Of a stretch of DNA of 64,000 bases, positions 24,932 to 33,901 are shown piece after piece (the stretch's first letter is position 1; each line of letters begins with the position of its first letter). The translations under genes and the position numbers were made by a program. This DNA comes from Atopostipes sp963558565 (lineage in GTDB: Bacteria; Bacillota; Bacilli; Lactobacillales; Carnobacteriaceae_A): assembly GCA_963558565.1 (NCBI GenBank), contig CAUWGX010000003.1, positions 124,001 through 188,000 on the forward strand, written 5' to 3'. The notes under the pieces were generated by a model. That model saw only the letters and a program-made list of their open reading frames with translations. It was not told the DNA's origin and did no database searches.

Positions 24932-27250
24932 TTAATCCTTTCTTTCTTCATTATTTATTTTGTTCGTTTCTTGAACGAGTTCAGGAAATAACATCGCTAA
25001 AATTTCTCTTGAAACCCGACGTCCTTTTCCTTTTGAAACATAAGCATGCATGTTCATTGCTGGGTTAAAATTCGCTTCAATACAAGAATAACCTGGTGCC
25101 TCTTTTTGACTCGGCTGGTTATAATCAGGAATAATTAAATCAATTCCTGTTACCCGCACGTCTAAGGCCTCAGCAATACCTACAGCTATCTGATTATAAC
25201 TTTCATCCATCTCATCTGTAAAATCAATCGAATCGCCACCCGTCGAAATATTGGAATTTTCTCGGAGAAAGACTTGTTCATCTTTTTCAGGCACGGAGTC
25301 AAAAGTATACCCTTGTTCTTTTAACATTAACGCTTCGATCGAGCCTTTTTCAATAATGGCTAACGGCGCTAGGTGATTAACACCACGTAGCGGGTCTTCA
25401 TTTTTCTCATCAATTAATGCACGGATGGTTGACTCGCCATCGCCCACTACATTCGCTGGCACGCGTAATAAGACCGCTTCAACTTCTCCATCGATTACAA
25501 AGAAGCGATATTCCGTTCCCTCTACAAATTCTTCTACCAAGACCGCTTCATCTTCTTTAAAAGCAATTTCTAAAGCTTCTTGATAAGATGCTTTCGTCGG
25601 TGGGTTTTTGAAGACGGAAATGCCGATACCATAATTTGTCGATTTCGGTTTAACCACAATCGATTGTCCGCGATACTTTTCAAAATTCCCTAAAGCATCC
25701 GCAACACTCTCATATTCGCCCCCTTGTGGGACCGCATAGCCTTGTTCGTCTAGAATCTTTTTCGTCACCGTTTTATTTTCCATAATAAAATATGAAATCT
25801 GGGTATCTTTACTGGTCATATTGCCATTACGGACATATTCCGTATGATCTTCATGCGTTAATCGTAAAAAGTGGTCCGCACGATCGATAATTTCTAAACC
25901 GACGCCCAATTGTAACGCATCGAAAATCAGTAACTGCGTTGATAATTCCATATCTTCAAAACCATTTAAAACATAGGGACGATCAACGGAATAGGCCTTG
26001 TACTCCAACCCTAACTGACGACCGAGGTCTAAATAGCCCTCTTCCTCAATGGCATTGGACACTCGTGCAGCTAACGTTGTTTCAGGCTGTTCAAACTTCG
26101 CTTTTGCTTTTTGCACAAGCTCTTGGTAGTCACTTCCTAAAGAAAGGGTGACGACCATTTCCTCCATTATTTCGAGGAATGCTAAGCCCTCTTCTTGATA
26201 CTGAGACTTTTCAAAAGGTGACTCATCCGCTGTATGCAAGTTCCGCTGCTGTCCTTCTAAAATTTCAGAAGTTGTCGCTCTACTTTCTAACCAGACCATC
26301 GTCATAAAGAATAAATGATAGAATTCGCCCTGCTCATAAGAGAGTCCGACACGGTCAAGGGGATTAATATCGACCGAACGAATTTCAACATATTGCACAC
26401 CCGTCTCTAACATATCTCGGAGTTTACTGCCAGGTCCGCGTAAGCGCGCATTGCCGTAAAATTCACGTTCTTCCGATAAATGATCCGTAGCGACAAACTG
26501 TTCAATGTCTTCAATATATTGTTCAACGGAGTCATAGCTGACCACGACTTCTTCATGGTTATGGTAGCCAAAAGAACTATTCCGCAGGCTACGCACATAA
26601 TCGATCGGTTTTTCTAAATGACGAGCGGATTTCGAATCATAAAAATCATCTGCCGCATAAGGACTGGCGCCGAATAGATAAAGTAAGATCCATTCATATT
26701 TTAAGAAATTACCCGATAATTTAATATATAGATCATTTTTAAAGGCCACGAGATCTGAGAATTGATCTTGTAACTCAAAGATCGTGTCTATAAAATCATC
26801 ACTAAATGAAAAGTTAAAATGAATCCCACTAATCATTTGTTTCTTTTTCCCGTACCGTTCAGAGAGCATCTCCCGGTAAGCAATGGAGTCAGGATCATTT
26901 AGCCGAATAATTGGAATGTCATCTTCTTCCGGTAAAAGGTTTGGCATACTATACGGCCAGAAATATTCGTCTTCGGCCATTGAACGCAGGAGGACATCAT
27001 GCAGACCTTCTAACCATTGAAAAGCTTCGGTTAAAGATGGACGTGCGGGTGTGACAAGCTCAGGTTGCGATTCACTAAAATCGGTTTGGATATATGGATG
27101 ATATAAACGGCTTCCTAATTTTTCTGGATGATCCGTTAAAGCTAACTTCTGTTCGAGATCTGTACGTAAACCTTCTTTTTCAATCCCAAAATTTCCTTCA
27201 AAAAATAAGGTTTGTAATTGGTTTTCTTTAATTATTGCTGCTAAATTCAT
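24932..27250 (-). CDS. gshAB: Bifunctional glutathione synthetase GshAB (GshF)
   Basis: The 772-residue fusion has a glutamate-cysteine ligase domain at residues 1-450 (EGNFGIEKEGLRTD, YFWPYSMPNLLPEED, YVEIRSVDINPLDRVG). An ATP-grasp glutathione synthetase domain covers about 490-760 (SIVVKPKSTNYGIGIS, VLVEEFVEGTEYRFFVIDGE, DLIIPDYNQP, CIEANFNPAMNMHAY). It makes glutathione in the cytoplasm. AGAGGA is 6 bases before the ATG at 27250. It heads the run gshAB-desulfurase-DUF1831 and diverges from rarA. A second stand-alone ligase-like gene downstream is unusual. Confidence 0.93.
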   Translation of the reverse strand: MNLAAIIKENQLQTLFFEGNFGIEKEGLRTDLEQKLALTDHPEKLGSRLYHPYIQTDFSESQPELVTPARPSLTEAFQWLEGLHDVLLRSMAEDEYFWPYSMPNLLPEEDDIPIIRLNDPDSIAYREMLSERYGKKKQMISGIHFNFSFSDDFIDTIFELQDQFSDLVAFKNDLYIKLSGNFLKYEWILLYLFGASPYAADDFYDSKSARHLEKPIDYVRSLRNSSFGYHNHEEVVVSYDSVEQYIEDIEQFVATDHLSEEREFYGNARLRGPGSKLRDMLETGVQYVEIRSVDINPLDRVGLSYEQGEFYHLFFMTMVWLESRATTSEILEGQQRNLHTADESPFEKSQYQEEGLAFLEIMEEMVVTLSLGSDYQELVQKAKAKFEQPETTLAARVSNAIEEEGYLDLGRQLGLEYKAYSVDRPYVLNGFEDMELSTQLLIFDALQLGVGLEIIDRADHFLRLTHEDHTEYVRNGNMTSKDTQISYFIMENKTVTKKILDEQGYAVPQGGEYESVADALGNFEKYRGQSIVVKPKSTNYGIGISVFKNPPTKASYQEALEIAFKEDEAVLVEEFVEGTEYRFFVIDGEVEAVLLRVPANVVGDGESTIRALIDEKNEDPLRGVNHLAPLAIIEKGSIEALMLKEQGYTFDSVPEKDEQVFLRENSNISTGGDSIDFTDEMDESYNQIAVGIAEALDVRVTGIDLIIPDYNQPSQKEAPGYSCIEANFNPAMNMHAYVSKGKGRRVSREILAMLFPELVQETNKINNEERKD

Positions 27251-27442
27251 TTTATTTCCTCTACTCCTCACTTCGATATAATCTATTAAATTCTAACATA
27301 AAAGATGTCCGAAGCGTATTAATTCCTACTTACCTTAAGCTATTTGGGTTCGTTTTAGTTTATAGAACAAACGTTTGATTCGTTAGAATTTAAGCGATAA
27401 TCATGTTACAATAATTGAAAGAATAAAGAAAGGAGCTTCCCT

Positions 27443-28714
27443 TTGAATCAACCATTAGCTTATCGAATGCGCCCTACCTCTATTCAAGATATTGTGGGGC
27501 AACAGCATTTAGTGGGGGAAGGAAAAATCATTTGGCGGATGGTCGAAGCCAAACGCTTATCCTCGATGATCCTTTATGGGCCGCCAGGAATTGGTAAGAC
27601 AAGTATTGCCAGTGCTATTGCGGGCTCGACTAAATATGCCTTCCGTATCCTAAACGCAGGAACAAATACAAAAAAAGATTTACAAATTGTGGCCGAAGAA
27701 GCGAAAATGAGCGGTAGTGTCGTTTTATTACTCGATGAGATTCATCGTTTAGATAAACCGAAACAAGATTTCTTACTCCCTCATTTAGAAAGTGGCCAAA
27801 TTATATTAATTGGAGCGACTACCGAAAATCCTTATATTTCCATTCAACCGGCGATTCGCAGCCGCTCTCAGATTTTTGAATTAAAGCCCTTATCGAGTGC
27901 AGATATTCAAGTTGGTTTAGAACGTGCCTTAGTCGACAAAGAAAATGGCTTGGGTGAAATGAACGTTGAGGTGGATGAAGAAGCGATGTTACATTTTTCA
28001 AGAGCAACCAACGGCGATATGCGTGGGGCTTTAAATGCGCTTGAATTAGCCGCGGAATCGACGCATCCGAATGAGGATGGCCTTATTCATATTACGCTGG
28101 AAATTGCGGAAGAATGTCTGCAGCGAAAAGCATTAACCCATGATAAAGATGGGGATGCGCATTATGATGTGATTTCAGCCTTTCAAAAATCTATTCGTGG
28201 AAGTGACGTACACGCCGCTTTGCACTACTTAGCACGATTAATCGAAGCGGGTGAATTGCAAGTTATTTGTCGGCGCTTGATGATTACTGCCTATGAAGAT
28301 ATTGGCTTGGCCAATCCTGCGGGCGCTGCTCGAGCGGTCACAGCTGTTATCGCTGCTGAAAAAACGGGGCTTCCAGAAGCGCGTATTCCCTTAGCGAATG
28401 CGGTGATTGAATTGGCGTTGTCTGAAAAATCCAACTCTGCCTATAGTGCCCTCGATGCAGCCATTGCAGATGTTAGAGAAGCGAAGGCCTCTGAAGTTCC
28501 CGATCATTTGCGCGATGCCCACTACGCAGGTGCGAAGGATTTAGGGCGAGGCGTGGAGTATAAATATCCCCATAATTATGAAAATTCATGGGTTCAACAA
28601 CAATATTTACCCGATTCTTTAAAAAAGGCTCAATATTATACACCACAACCAACCAGTAAATTCGAACACGCTTTAGCTAAACAATATTTAAAATTTAATC
28701 CAGATAAACAATAG
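27443..28714 (+). CDS. rarA: Replication-associated recombination protein RarA
   Basis: The 423-residue AAA+ ATPase of the RarA/MgsA/WRNIP1 family acts at stalled replication forks. Walker A is YGPPGIGKTSIA near 48, Walker B LLLDEIHRLDK near 95, then a sensor region IGATTENPYIS, an arginine-finger region IRSRSQIFEL, and the C-terminal tetramerisation domain (HYDVISAFQKSIRGSDV, YEDIGLANPAG). AAAGGAG is 7 bases before a TTG start at 27443. It is followed by 6S RNA, an arrangement seen in other Firmicutes. Confidence 0.93.
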   Translation: MNQPLAYRMRPTSIQDIVGQQHLVGEGKIIWRMVEAKRLSSMILYGPPGIGKTSIASAIAGSTKYAFRILNAGTNTKKDLQIVAEEAKMSGSVVLLLDEIHRLDKPKQDFLLPHLESGQIILIGATTENPYISIQPAIRSRSQIFELKPLSSADIQVGLERALVDKENGLGEMNVEVDEEAMLHFSRATNGDMRGALNALELAAESTHPNEDGLIHITLEIAEECLQRKALTHDKDGDAHYDVISAFQKSIRGSDVHAALHYLARLIEAGELQVICRRLMITAYEDIGLANPAGAARAVTAVIAAEKTGLPEARIPLANAVIELALSEKSNSAYSALDAAIADVREAKASEVPDHLRDAHYAGAKDLGRGVEYKYPHNYENSWVQQQYLPDSLKKAQYYTPQPTSKFEHALAKQYLKFNPDKQ

Positions 28715-28771
28715 CCATGCCTGTTTAAGGATAAAAAGGAAGATCTTTTTTTATTAAGTAAACAGTTCCTT

Positions 28772-28800
28772 TTGACACTTAATCATTAGTATGCTATTAT
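28772..28800 (+). promoter_or_regulatory. 6S RNA promoter
   Basis: TTGACA at 28772-28777 and TATTAT at 28795-28800 with a 17-base spacer, upstream of the non-coding stretch called 6S RNA. The predicted start is about 28807. Confidence 0.75.
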
Positions 28801-28806
28801 TTACTC

Positions 28807-29002
28807 AGATAGATATCTGATGTGTACGCGATACCTAATAATGCGTGAACCCTACAAGTAACTATGATAAGGGATCCTAATAAGATTAATAATGACAGGC
28901 CTTTTCACTTGGAAGTCAGAGTTAATCTTTGTGGAGCCCACCTGCAAACAGCGGGTTCTAAAGTAATAGGTACACAACCGGCACAATCGGATATCTTTTT
29001 TT
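28807..29002 (+). ncRNA. ssrS: 6S RNA
   Basis: About 195 bases without a gene, with a strong promoter, complementary ends (5' AGATATC-TGAT and 3' ATC-GGATATCT), and a long partly paired rod (GTGTAC/GTACAC, CCT/AGG) around an open middle. It ends in a T-run. Position directly after rarA and before a stress gene matches 6S RNA in many Firmicutes. 6S RNA mimics an open promoter and binds sigma-A RNA polymerase. Ends are estimated. Confidence 0.75.
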
Positions 29003-29075
29003 ATTTTTAAAAAATGAAAGCTCTTACATAAAGTGCCTTTCAATAAAATTTAAAGAAAGATAGTGAGGGGTAAAT

Positions 29076-29576
29076 ATGATTTCAAAAGAATATAATCGTG
29101 TGATGGTGGCTATTGATGGCTCAAAAACGGCCGAAATCGCCTTTAAAAAAGCAGTGAATATTGTCAATCGGAACCAAGGGACGTTAATCATTACACATAT
29201 TATTGATACACGCTCCGTTATGCTGTTTCCTCAATATGAACCTTCTGTTAGTCAGACCAATTTTTTAGAGCAATCGTCACGAGCAGCGACTCGTACAGTT
29301 GAAGCTTATAAAGATTGGGCCGAAGGAAAAGGTGTGGAAAACATCGAGACGATCATCCGCAACGGTTCCCCTAGAACTGAAATTGCCGATGCCCTTCCAG
29401 AAGAACAAGACCTTGATTTAATCATCCTAGGAGCGACGGGATTAAGTGCGCTAGAACGTGCCTTTGTCGGTTCAGTGTCCCAATACGTCGTGCAAAATGC
29501 ACCTTGCGATGTCTTAATTGTTCGTCGTGACAGCGATGAAATTGACAGCACGCCAATTATCGATGAAGACTTTTAA
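29076..29576 (+). CDS. Universal stress protein UspA family
   Basis: The 166-residue single Usp domain reads YNRVMVAIDGSKTAEIAFKKAV at the N-terminus. The C-terminal ATP-binding motif is in LIILGATGLSALERAFVGSVSQYVV (GxxGx9GS type), then DVLIVRR. ATP-binding Usp proteins aid survival under stress; the exact role is unknown. A short acidic tail follows the domain. It has its own ribosome site (GTGAGGGG) and terminator and is probably monocistronic. Confidence 0.9.
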   Translation: MISKEYNRVMVAIDGSKTAEIAFKKAVNIVNRNQGTLIITHIIDTRSVMLFPQYEPSVSQTNFLEQSSRAATRTVEAYKDWAEGKGVENIETIIRNGSPRTEIADALPEEQDLDLIILGATGLSALERAFVGSVSQYVVQNAPCDVLIVRRDSDEIDSTPIIDEDF

Positions 29577-29608
29577 GAAATCTAATATTTCACCATATTT
29601 ATTCACAC

Positions 29609-29644
29609 AAAAACCTTCTGTAGATCGCTACAGAAGGTTTTTTA
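29609..29644 (+). terminator. Terminator of the universal stress gene
   Basis: AAACCTTCTGTAG and CTACAGAAGGTTT perfect arms, 4-base loop, T-tail. Confidence 0.9.
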
Positions 29645-29682
29645 TGCTGTTCTCACAGAATCATTCTTTTTATTGCGTTCAT

Positions 29683-30297
29683 TTATGTATGTGTTTTTTC
29701 CATAATATGGGCGACCACTTTAGTCATTAACCAAGCCATCGCTGTAAGGCCAAAAAAGAATAACATGCCCGGCCATAGAGCAAAAATGATGAGGAGGACG
29801 ATCAAACTCCCGATAACACCCAATGTTATGAGTGGATGACCCACCGCCATCAATAAGCCCAGCACAAACACACGAATATGGTCCTCGCCTGTTTGTTTCG
29901 TCAAAGGATAAGCATATAAAATAGCGATCGTCAGTAAAAATGTAAAGGTATAGAACGCATATTTAACAATTTGAAACCATGCCGCATTTAAAGTGACTTG
30001 GTTTAAATAATAAATATCGACCGTAACCACGATTAAAATTAGCAAGAGCGGTAACCCTAACTTAAAACTCCTTTTAAAATGGGCCTTAAATGCCTGGTTA
30101 AAACGCTGAAAGACCTGTGCTGGCCGTCCTACTTGTTCCCATTCATAAATAACTGTGAACACGGCGTCCGTCGCCGGAATCAGTGTCACAAGCGGGAGCG
30201 AAAATAATAGCCAACATATATTAAGAAGCGCTAAACTGGAAAACCATTCCGTCCCTTTTACGACGAAATCCGTAAAATCGATCTTTTTGAACTTCAT
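29683..30297 (-). CDS. DUF624 (YesL-like) membrane protein
   Basis: The 204-residue protein has about five membrane helices. DUF624/YesL proteins are found beside CUT1 sugar ABC transporters, for example the rhamnogalacturonan system of bacilli, and their role is undefined. Family traits are the N-terminal amphipathic GTEWFSSLALLNICWLLFSL, LVTLIPATDAVF and a helical tail. It is the last gene of the ABC operon, 8 bases after the permease gene, so it probably supports that transporter or its regulation. Confidence 0.8.
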   Translation of the reverse strand: MKFKKIDFTDFVVKGTEWFSSLALLNICWLLFSLPLVTLIPATDAVFTVIYEWEQVGRPAQVFQRFNQAFKAHFKRSFKLGLPLLLILIVVTVDIYYLNQVTLNAAWFQIVKYAFYTFTFLLTIAILYAYPLTKQTGEDHIRVFVLGLLMAVGHPLITLGVIGSLIVLLIIFALWPGMLFFFGLTAMAWLMTKVVAHIMEKTHT

Positions 30298-30305
30298 ACA
30301 CGCTT

Positions 30306-31214
30306 CTACCCTTTCGTTCCTGCAGATAAATCCATTCCTTCAATGAAGTACTTCTGTGCGAATAAAAATAACAGCACAGTCGGCAAGAGAACTAAAGTTG
30401 CGCCCGCCATTAAGTAGTTCCATTGAGTCGTCGATTGACTTTGAAAAACTTGCAGTCCAATCTGCAACGTATATTTACTCTCTTCATGAATATAGAGTAA
30501 AGGCCCTAAAAAGTCATTCCAAGCGCCATTAAAAGATTGAATCCCAATCGTGATCAATGCTGGTTTTGTCAACGGCAGCATCAAACGGCTCCAAATATAC
30601 AAATGATTGGCCCCATCAATTTGGGCAGCTTCGATTAATTCATCATCAATGGATAAATAAAATTGACGCATTAAGAAAATATTAAAGCCACTTCCAAAGA
30701 ACGACGGCACAATAAGGGGTAAATAAGTCCCCACCCAACCAATTTTACTAAATAACACGTATTGCGGAATCATCACGACGAAACTAGGAATCATCATCGT
30801 CGCAAGGACCAGTGAAAATAATAAGCTTTTTCCTGGAAAATCAATCTTCGCAAAACCATAAGCAATAAAGGAGTTAGAAAGGACATTGCCTAACACGACA
30901 AAGAAAGTAATAAACAGCGTGTTCTTCGCATATTGGAAAAACGGAAACGAGTTAATAGTTTCTAAGTAGTTCTCCCATTGGACCTCTTCTGGTAGTAAAG
31001 TTGGTGGGAATTGCGCAATTTCTGTCATTGGTTTTAAGGAGGTTGAGACCATCCAGACCAAAGGCAACATTAAAACAATACTCACGAGAATTAAAATAAT
31101 GTAAGTAAAGAAATTTCCCATTTTTTTCGTATTCTTTTGGCTTTTAAAAAAGCTCGTTTTGATCGCCGGTGGATTTAATTTCTCAGCACCGGTCTTTTCT
31201 GTTGTCCCAATCAT
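30306..31214 (-). CDS. Sugar ABC transporter permease (MalG-type, CUT1)
   Basis: The 302-residue inner-membrane permease has six helices. It carries the EAA loop EAAQIDGANHLYIWSRLMLPLTKPAL near residue 215 that docks the ATPase. A long basic N-terminal tail precedes the first helix. Start overlaps the stop of the other permease (ATGA), so the two are coupled. It works as a heterodimer with the MalF-type neighbour and the lipoprotein. The solute is unknown. Confidence 0.9.
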   Translation of the reverse strand: MIGTTEKTGAEKLNPPAIKTSFFKSQKNTKKMGNFFTYIILILVSIVLMLPLVWMVSTSLKPMTEIAQFPPTLLPEEVQWENYLETINSFPFFQYAKNTLFITFFVVLGNVLSNSFIAYGFAKIDFPGKSLLFSLVLATMMIPSFVVMIPQYVLFSKIGWVGTYLPLIVPSFFGSGFNIFLMRQFYLSIDDELIEAAQIDGANHLYIWSRLMLPLTKPALITIGIQSFNGAWNDFLGPLLYIHEESKYTLQIGLQVFQSQSTTQWNYLMAGATLVLLPTVLLFLFAQKYFIEGMDLSAGTKG

Positions 31215-32149
31215 TCGTTACTACCTCCTCCGTAATGCACCCAACGTGGCGCTAGTTTTAAGTTAATAAAGGTGAGAACCAATACAATCACAAACAATAC
31301 CATCGACATGGCCATAGCATACCCCATATCAAAAGCGACGAACGCTTTATTCCACATATGGAAATTGTAGAATAATAAGGAGTTGGCCGGGCCTGCTGTC
31401 CCACTTTCCGTCATCACGTAAGCTTCTTGGAAAATTTGGAAAGCGCCGATGGTCGACGTCACAATATCATAAAATATAATTGGCGTAATCATCGGTATTG
31501 TGATGTTGCGGAAACGTTGGAAAGCATTTGCGCCATCGATTTCAGCTGATTCATAAAGTTGCGTCGGTATATTTTGTAAGGTCGCTAAGTATAATAACAT
31601 AGAGCCCCCTACACTCCATAGACGCATCAAAATCAAAGCAGGCTTCGTCCAGTTGGGATCAAATAACCATGCCGGTCCCTCAATGCCTACCAGTGCAAGT
31701 AAAGAATTCACTAGCCCAGAAGATGGGGACAGTAATTGCATCCATAAGACATAGACAGCCACCCCTGATAAAATAGCGGGTAAATAAAAAATCGTTCTAA
31801 AAATACTAATACCTCGGATTCGACGGTTAAGAAGTACCGCTAATAAAACACTTCCGATTGCTGTTAACGGCACATTGAACAAAACATAATAAGCGGTATT
31901 GTATAAAGATGTCCAAAACAATTCATCACGAGTGAACATGCGAATAAAATTGCCAAAACCGATAAAGTCCATGTGCGAGGTTAAATTATAATTCGTAAAA
32001 CTTCCATAAAACGAAAAGAGCATTGGTCCCAGCATAAAGACTAAAAAACCAATAATAAAGGGAGAAACAAAAAACAATCCCCACATCGCATCTTTTTTTC
32101 TTTTCTTTGACCATTCTTTCTTTTTCCGTTGCTTCACTTTGGAAGTCAT
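31211..32149 (-). CDS. Sugar ABC transporter permease (MalF-type, CUT1)
   Basis: The 312-residue permease begins with a very basic N-terminus (KVKQRKKKEWSKKRKKDAM) followed by six membrane helices. Its EAA loop ESAEIDGANAFQRFRNITIPMITPI lies near residue 205. TAGGTGG precedes the ATG. It follows the binding-protein gene after a hairpin that may reduce expression relative to the lipoprotein, as is usual for such operons. Confidence 0.9.
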   Translation of the reverse strand: MTSKVKQRKKKEWSKKRKKDAMWGLFFVSPFIIGFLVFMLGPMLFSFYGSFTNYNLTSHMDFIGFGNFIRMFTRDELFWTSLYNTAYYVLFNVPLTAIGSVLLAVLLNRRIRGISIFRTIFYLPAILSGVAVYVLWMQLLSPSSGLVNSLLALVGIEGPAWLFDPNWTKPALILMRLWSVGGSMLLYLATLQNIPTQLYESAEIDGANAFQRFRNITIPMITPIIFYDIVTSTIGAFQIFQEAYVMTESGTAGPANSLLFYNFHMWNKAFVAFDMGYAMAMSMVLFVIVLVLTFINLKLAPRWVHYGGGSNE

Positions 32150-32191
32150 TGTGCCACCTACTTTCTAAAAAACATTCATTATTTAGGGATA

Positions 32192-32228
32192 AAAAAGGAT
32201 GACTCTTACAAAGCTGTCACCCTTTTGA
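32192..32228 (-). terminator. Intra-operon hairpin after the binding-protein gene
   Basis: AAAAGG-TGAC / GTCA-CCTTTT arms between the lipoprotein and permease genes. It is probably a partial terminator or mRNA-stabilising stem that sets high lipoprotein to permease ratios. Confidence 0.6.
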
Positions 32229-32253
32229 ATCCTATCTTTTTATTGAGTTGTAA

Positions 32254-33594
32254 TTATTCTTGATTTTGATCAACTAAATTTTCAACGGACTCTTGGGCTT
32301 GATCTAATGCTTCTTGCGGCGTTAGATTGCCTAATAACGCTTCGTCTAATGGTCCATTTACTAAAGATAAATAATCAGGTGCAGTGAGCGGTACCGGTGT
32401 AATCACTGTATTTTCAAAGTTCGTATCCGCTAACTCATAGATCATTTGTCCTTCTTCATCGAGCTCTGGGTGTTCGACTAAGTTTTCGTTGGCTTCTTGA
32501 TTCGCCATAATGTCAAAACTGTTTAAACCAAAGCGTTCTTGCACTTCTGTAGACGTCGCATATTCCATAAACTCATAAGATTCTTCTGGGTGTTCCGCGC
32601 CATAAGGGATTTCTAAAACAAACCCTCCACCCCATGACCAGTTGCCTGAACCTTCTTCATACTCAGGAAGTGGAGCCACTCCAAAGTTGAAATCATCTGG
32701 CGCATTTTCGCGTAAATCTGTGTAGTAATTAATATTTTGTCCACGCATCGCGAGTAAACCTGAAATGAATGGATCGGTCACACCGGATCCGAATTCCGCT
32801 TCATAAGCATTAATGTTTGATTCTCCATAATGCTCTTGCCAATCTAAGATCCACTCTAAAGCCGAAACTTTTTCTGGTGTATTGATCGTTACATTTTCTT
32901 CTTCATCAAACCAGCTTCGACCATTGTCGGCATTAATGGCCCAAATGTCCGTACCTAAATTCCATAATGGATAGAAACCAAATCGTTCCCAATTGTCGCC
33001 ATCTTGAACATCCAATGCCCGTGCATATTCTTCTAATTCTTCCCAAGTTTCTGGCGGTGAATTTGGATCTAAACCAGCTTCTTCAAATAAATCTTTATTG
33101 TAAAATAAGACATGCGTGTCTGTATTAAACGGTAACCCATAAGCTTCATCTTCATAGACCACTGTATCCCATAATTGCGGATAGAAACGGTCTTCGATGT
33201 TTTCGTCTCCCCCATCGATATACTCTTGCAGATTCGTCGCTTGTTGCGCATCCGCTCGTTGTCTTACTGTGTTAATATCTTGTACCACCATATTTGGCGG
33301 GTTTCCAGCCGTTACAGCAGCTAATGATTTCGTCCAAATATCGCCCCAAGGTTGATAAACATGTTCGACAACAATATCATCTTGTGACGCATTAAAGTCA
33401 TCAATAATCGCTTCAATTGTTTCTCGTCTTGGGCCTGATCCCCAGAATGACCAAAATTCTAGTTCTACTTTGCCATCCTCATTTTCTGAGGCCGTTTCGC
33501 CCTCATTACTATCATTCCCACAAGCTACCAAAACAACTGCAGCCATTATTGCAAATAGAGATAAGAATATTTTTCTCCACTTTTTATTTTGCAT
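32254..33594 (-). CDS. Sugar-binding lipoprotein of the ABC transporter
   Basis: The 446-residue protein has a signal peptide with lipobox LVAC (Cys near residue 25) and an acidic serine/asparagine linker. An extracytoplasmic solute-binding domain follows (ELEFWSFWGSGPRRETIEAIIDDFNAS, YGLPFNTDTHVLFYNKDLFEEAGLDP, FISGLLAMRGQN). The fold is family 1 of sugar-binding proteins. The binding site cannot be read to a specific sugar. It is first in the operon binding protein-permease-permease-DUF624; no ATPase, regulator or glycoside hydrolase gene accompanies it. Confidence 0.92.
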   Translation of the reverse strand: MQNKKWRKIFLSLFAIMAAVVLVACGNDSNEGETASENEDGKVELEFWSFWGSGPRRETIEAIIDDFNASQDDIVVEHVYQPWGDIWTKSLAAVTAGNPPNMVVQDINTVRQRADAQQATNLQEYIDGGDENIEDRFYPQLWDTVVYEDEAYGLPFNTDTHVLFYNKDLFEEAGLDPNSPPETWEELEEYARALDVQDGDNWERFGFYPLWNLGTDIWAINADNGRSWFDEEENVTINTPEKVSALEWILDWQEHYGESNINAYEAEFGSGVTDPFISGLLAMRGQNINYYTDLRENAPDDFNFGVAPLPEYEEGSGNWSWGGGFVLEIPYGAEHPEESYEFMEYATSTEVQERFGLNSFDIMANQEANENLVEHPELDEEGQMIYELADTNFENTVITPVPLTAPDYLSLVNGPLDEALLGNLTPQEALDQAQESVENLVDQNQE

Positions 33595-33842
33595 TTCCTT
33601 CCCTCTTTCCTATTTTTTAATTCGCTTACACTTGTTGTCTATGTAGATCAAAACAACTTTTTTATATAGTTCTAGAGTACTGCTTCTTCTTCTACTTAGC
33701 AATCGAAACGATTATAAAAATGACTTTTTTATGACCTTTTTATAAAAATTGAAAAAAGAGATTTTAAGAAGGGAATGAATGAGCCTTTTCGGGCATCTTG
33801 ACAGGGTTAATAGCACTTTTTTGTTTTTTATAAATCTCTATG
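33595..33842. other. Upstream region of the sugar ABC operon
   Basis: AT-rich promoter region. AATCG-AAA-CGATT at 33701-33713 is a perfect 5-bp dyad about 110 bases upstream of the lipoprotein start and could be an operator for a sugar-responsive regulator (weak). No gene was seen. Confidence 0.4.
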
Positions 33843-33880
33843 AAAAAAAGGGACGCAGCGTCTAACTGCATCCCTTTAAA
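33843..33880 (-). terminator. ackA terminator
   Basis: AAAGGGA, GCAG / CTGC, TCCCTTT arms with a long T-run on the minus strand, 25 bases after ackA. Confidence 0.85.
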
Positions 33881-33901
33881 AGTGAATATGTTGTTTTATC
33901 T

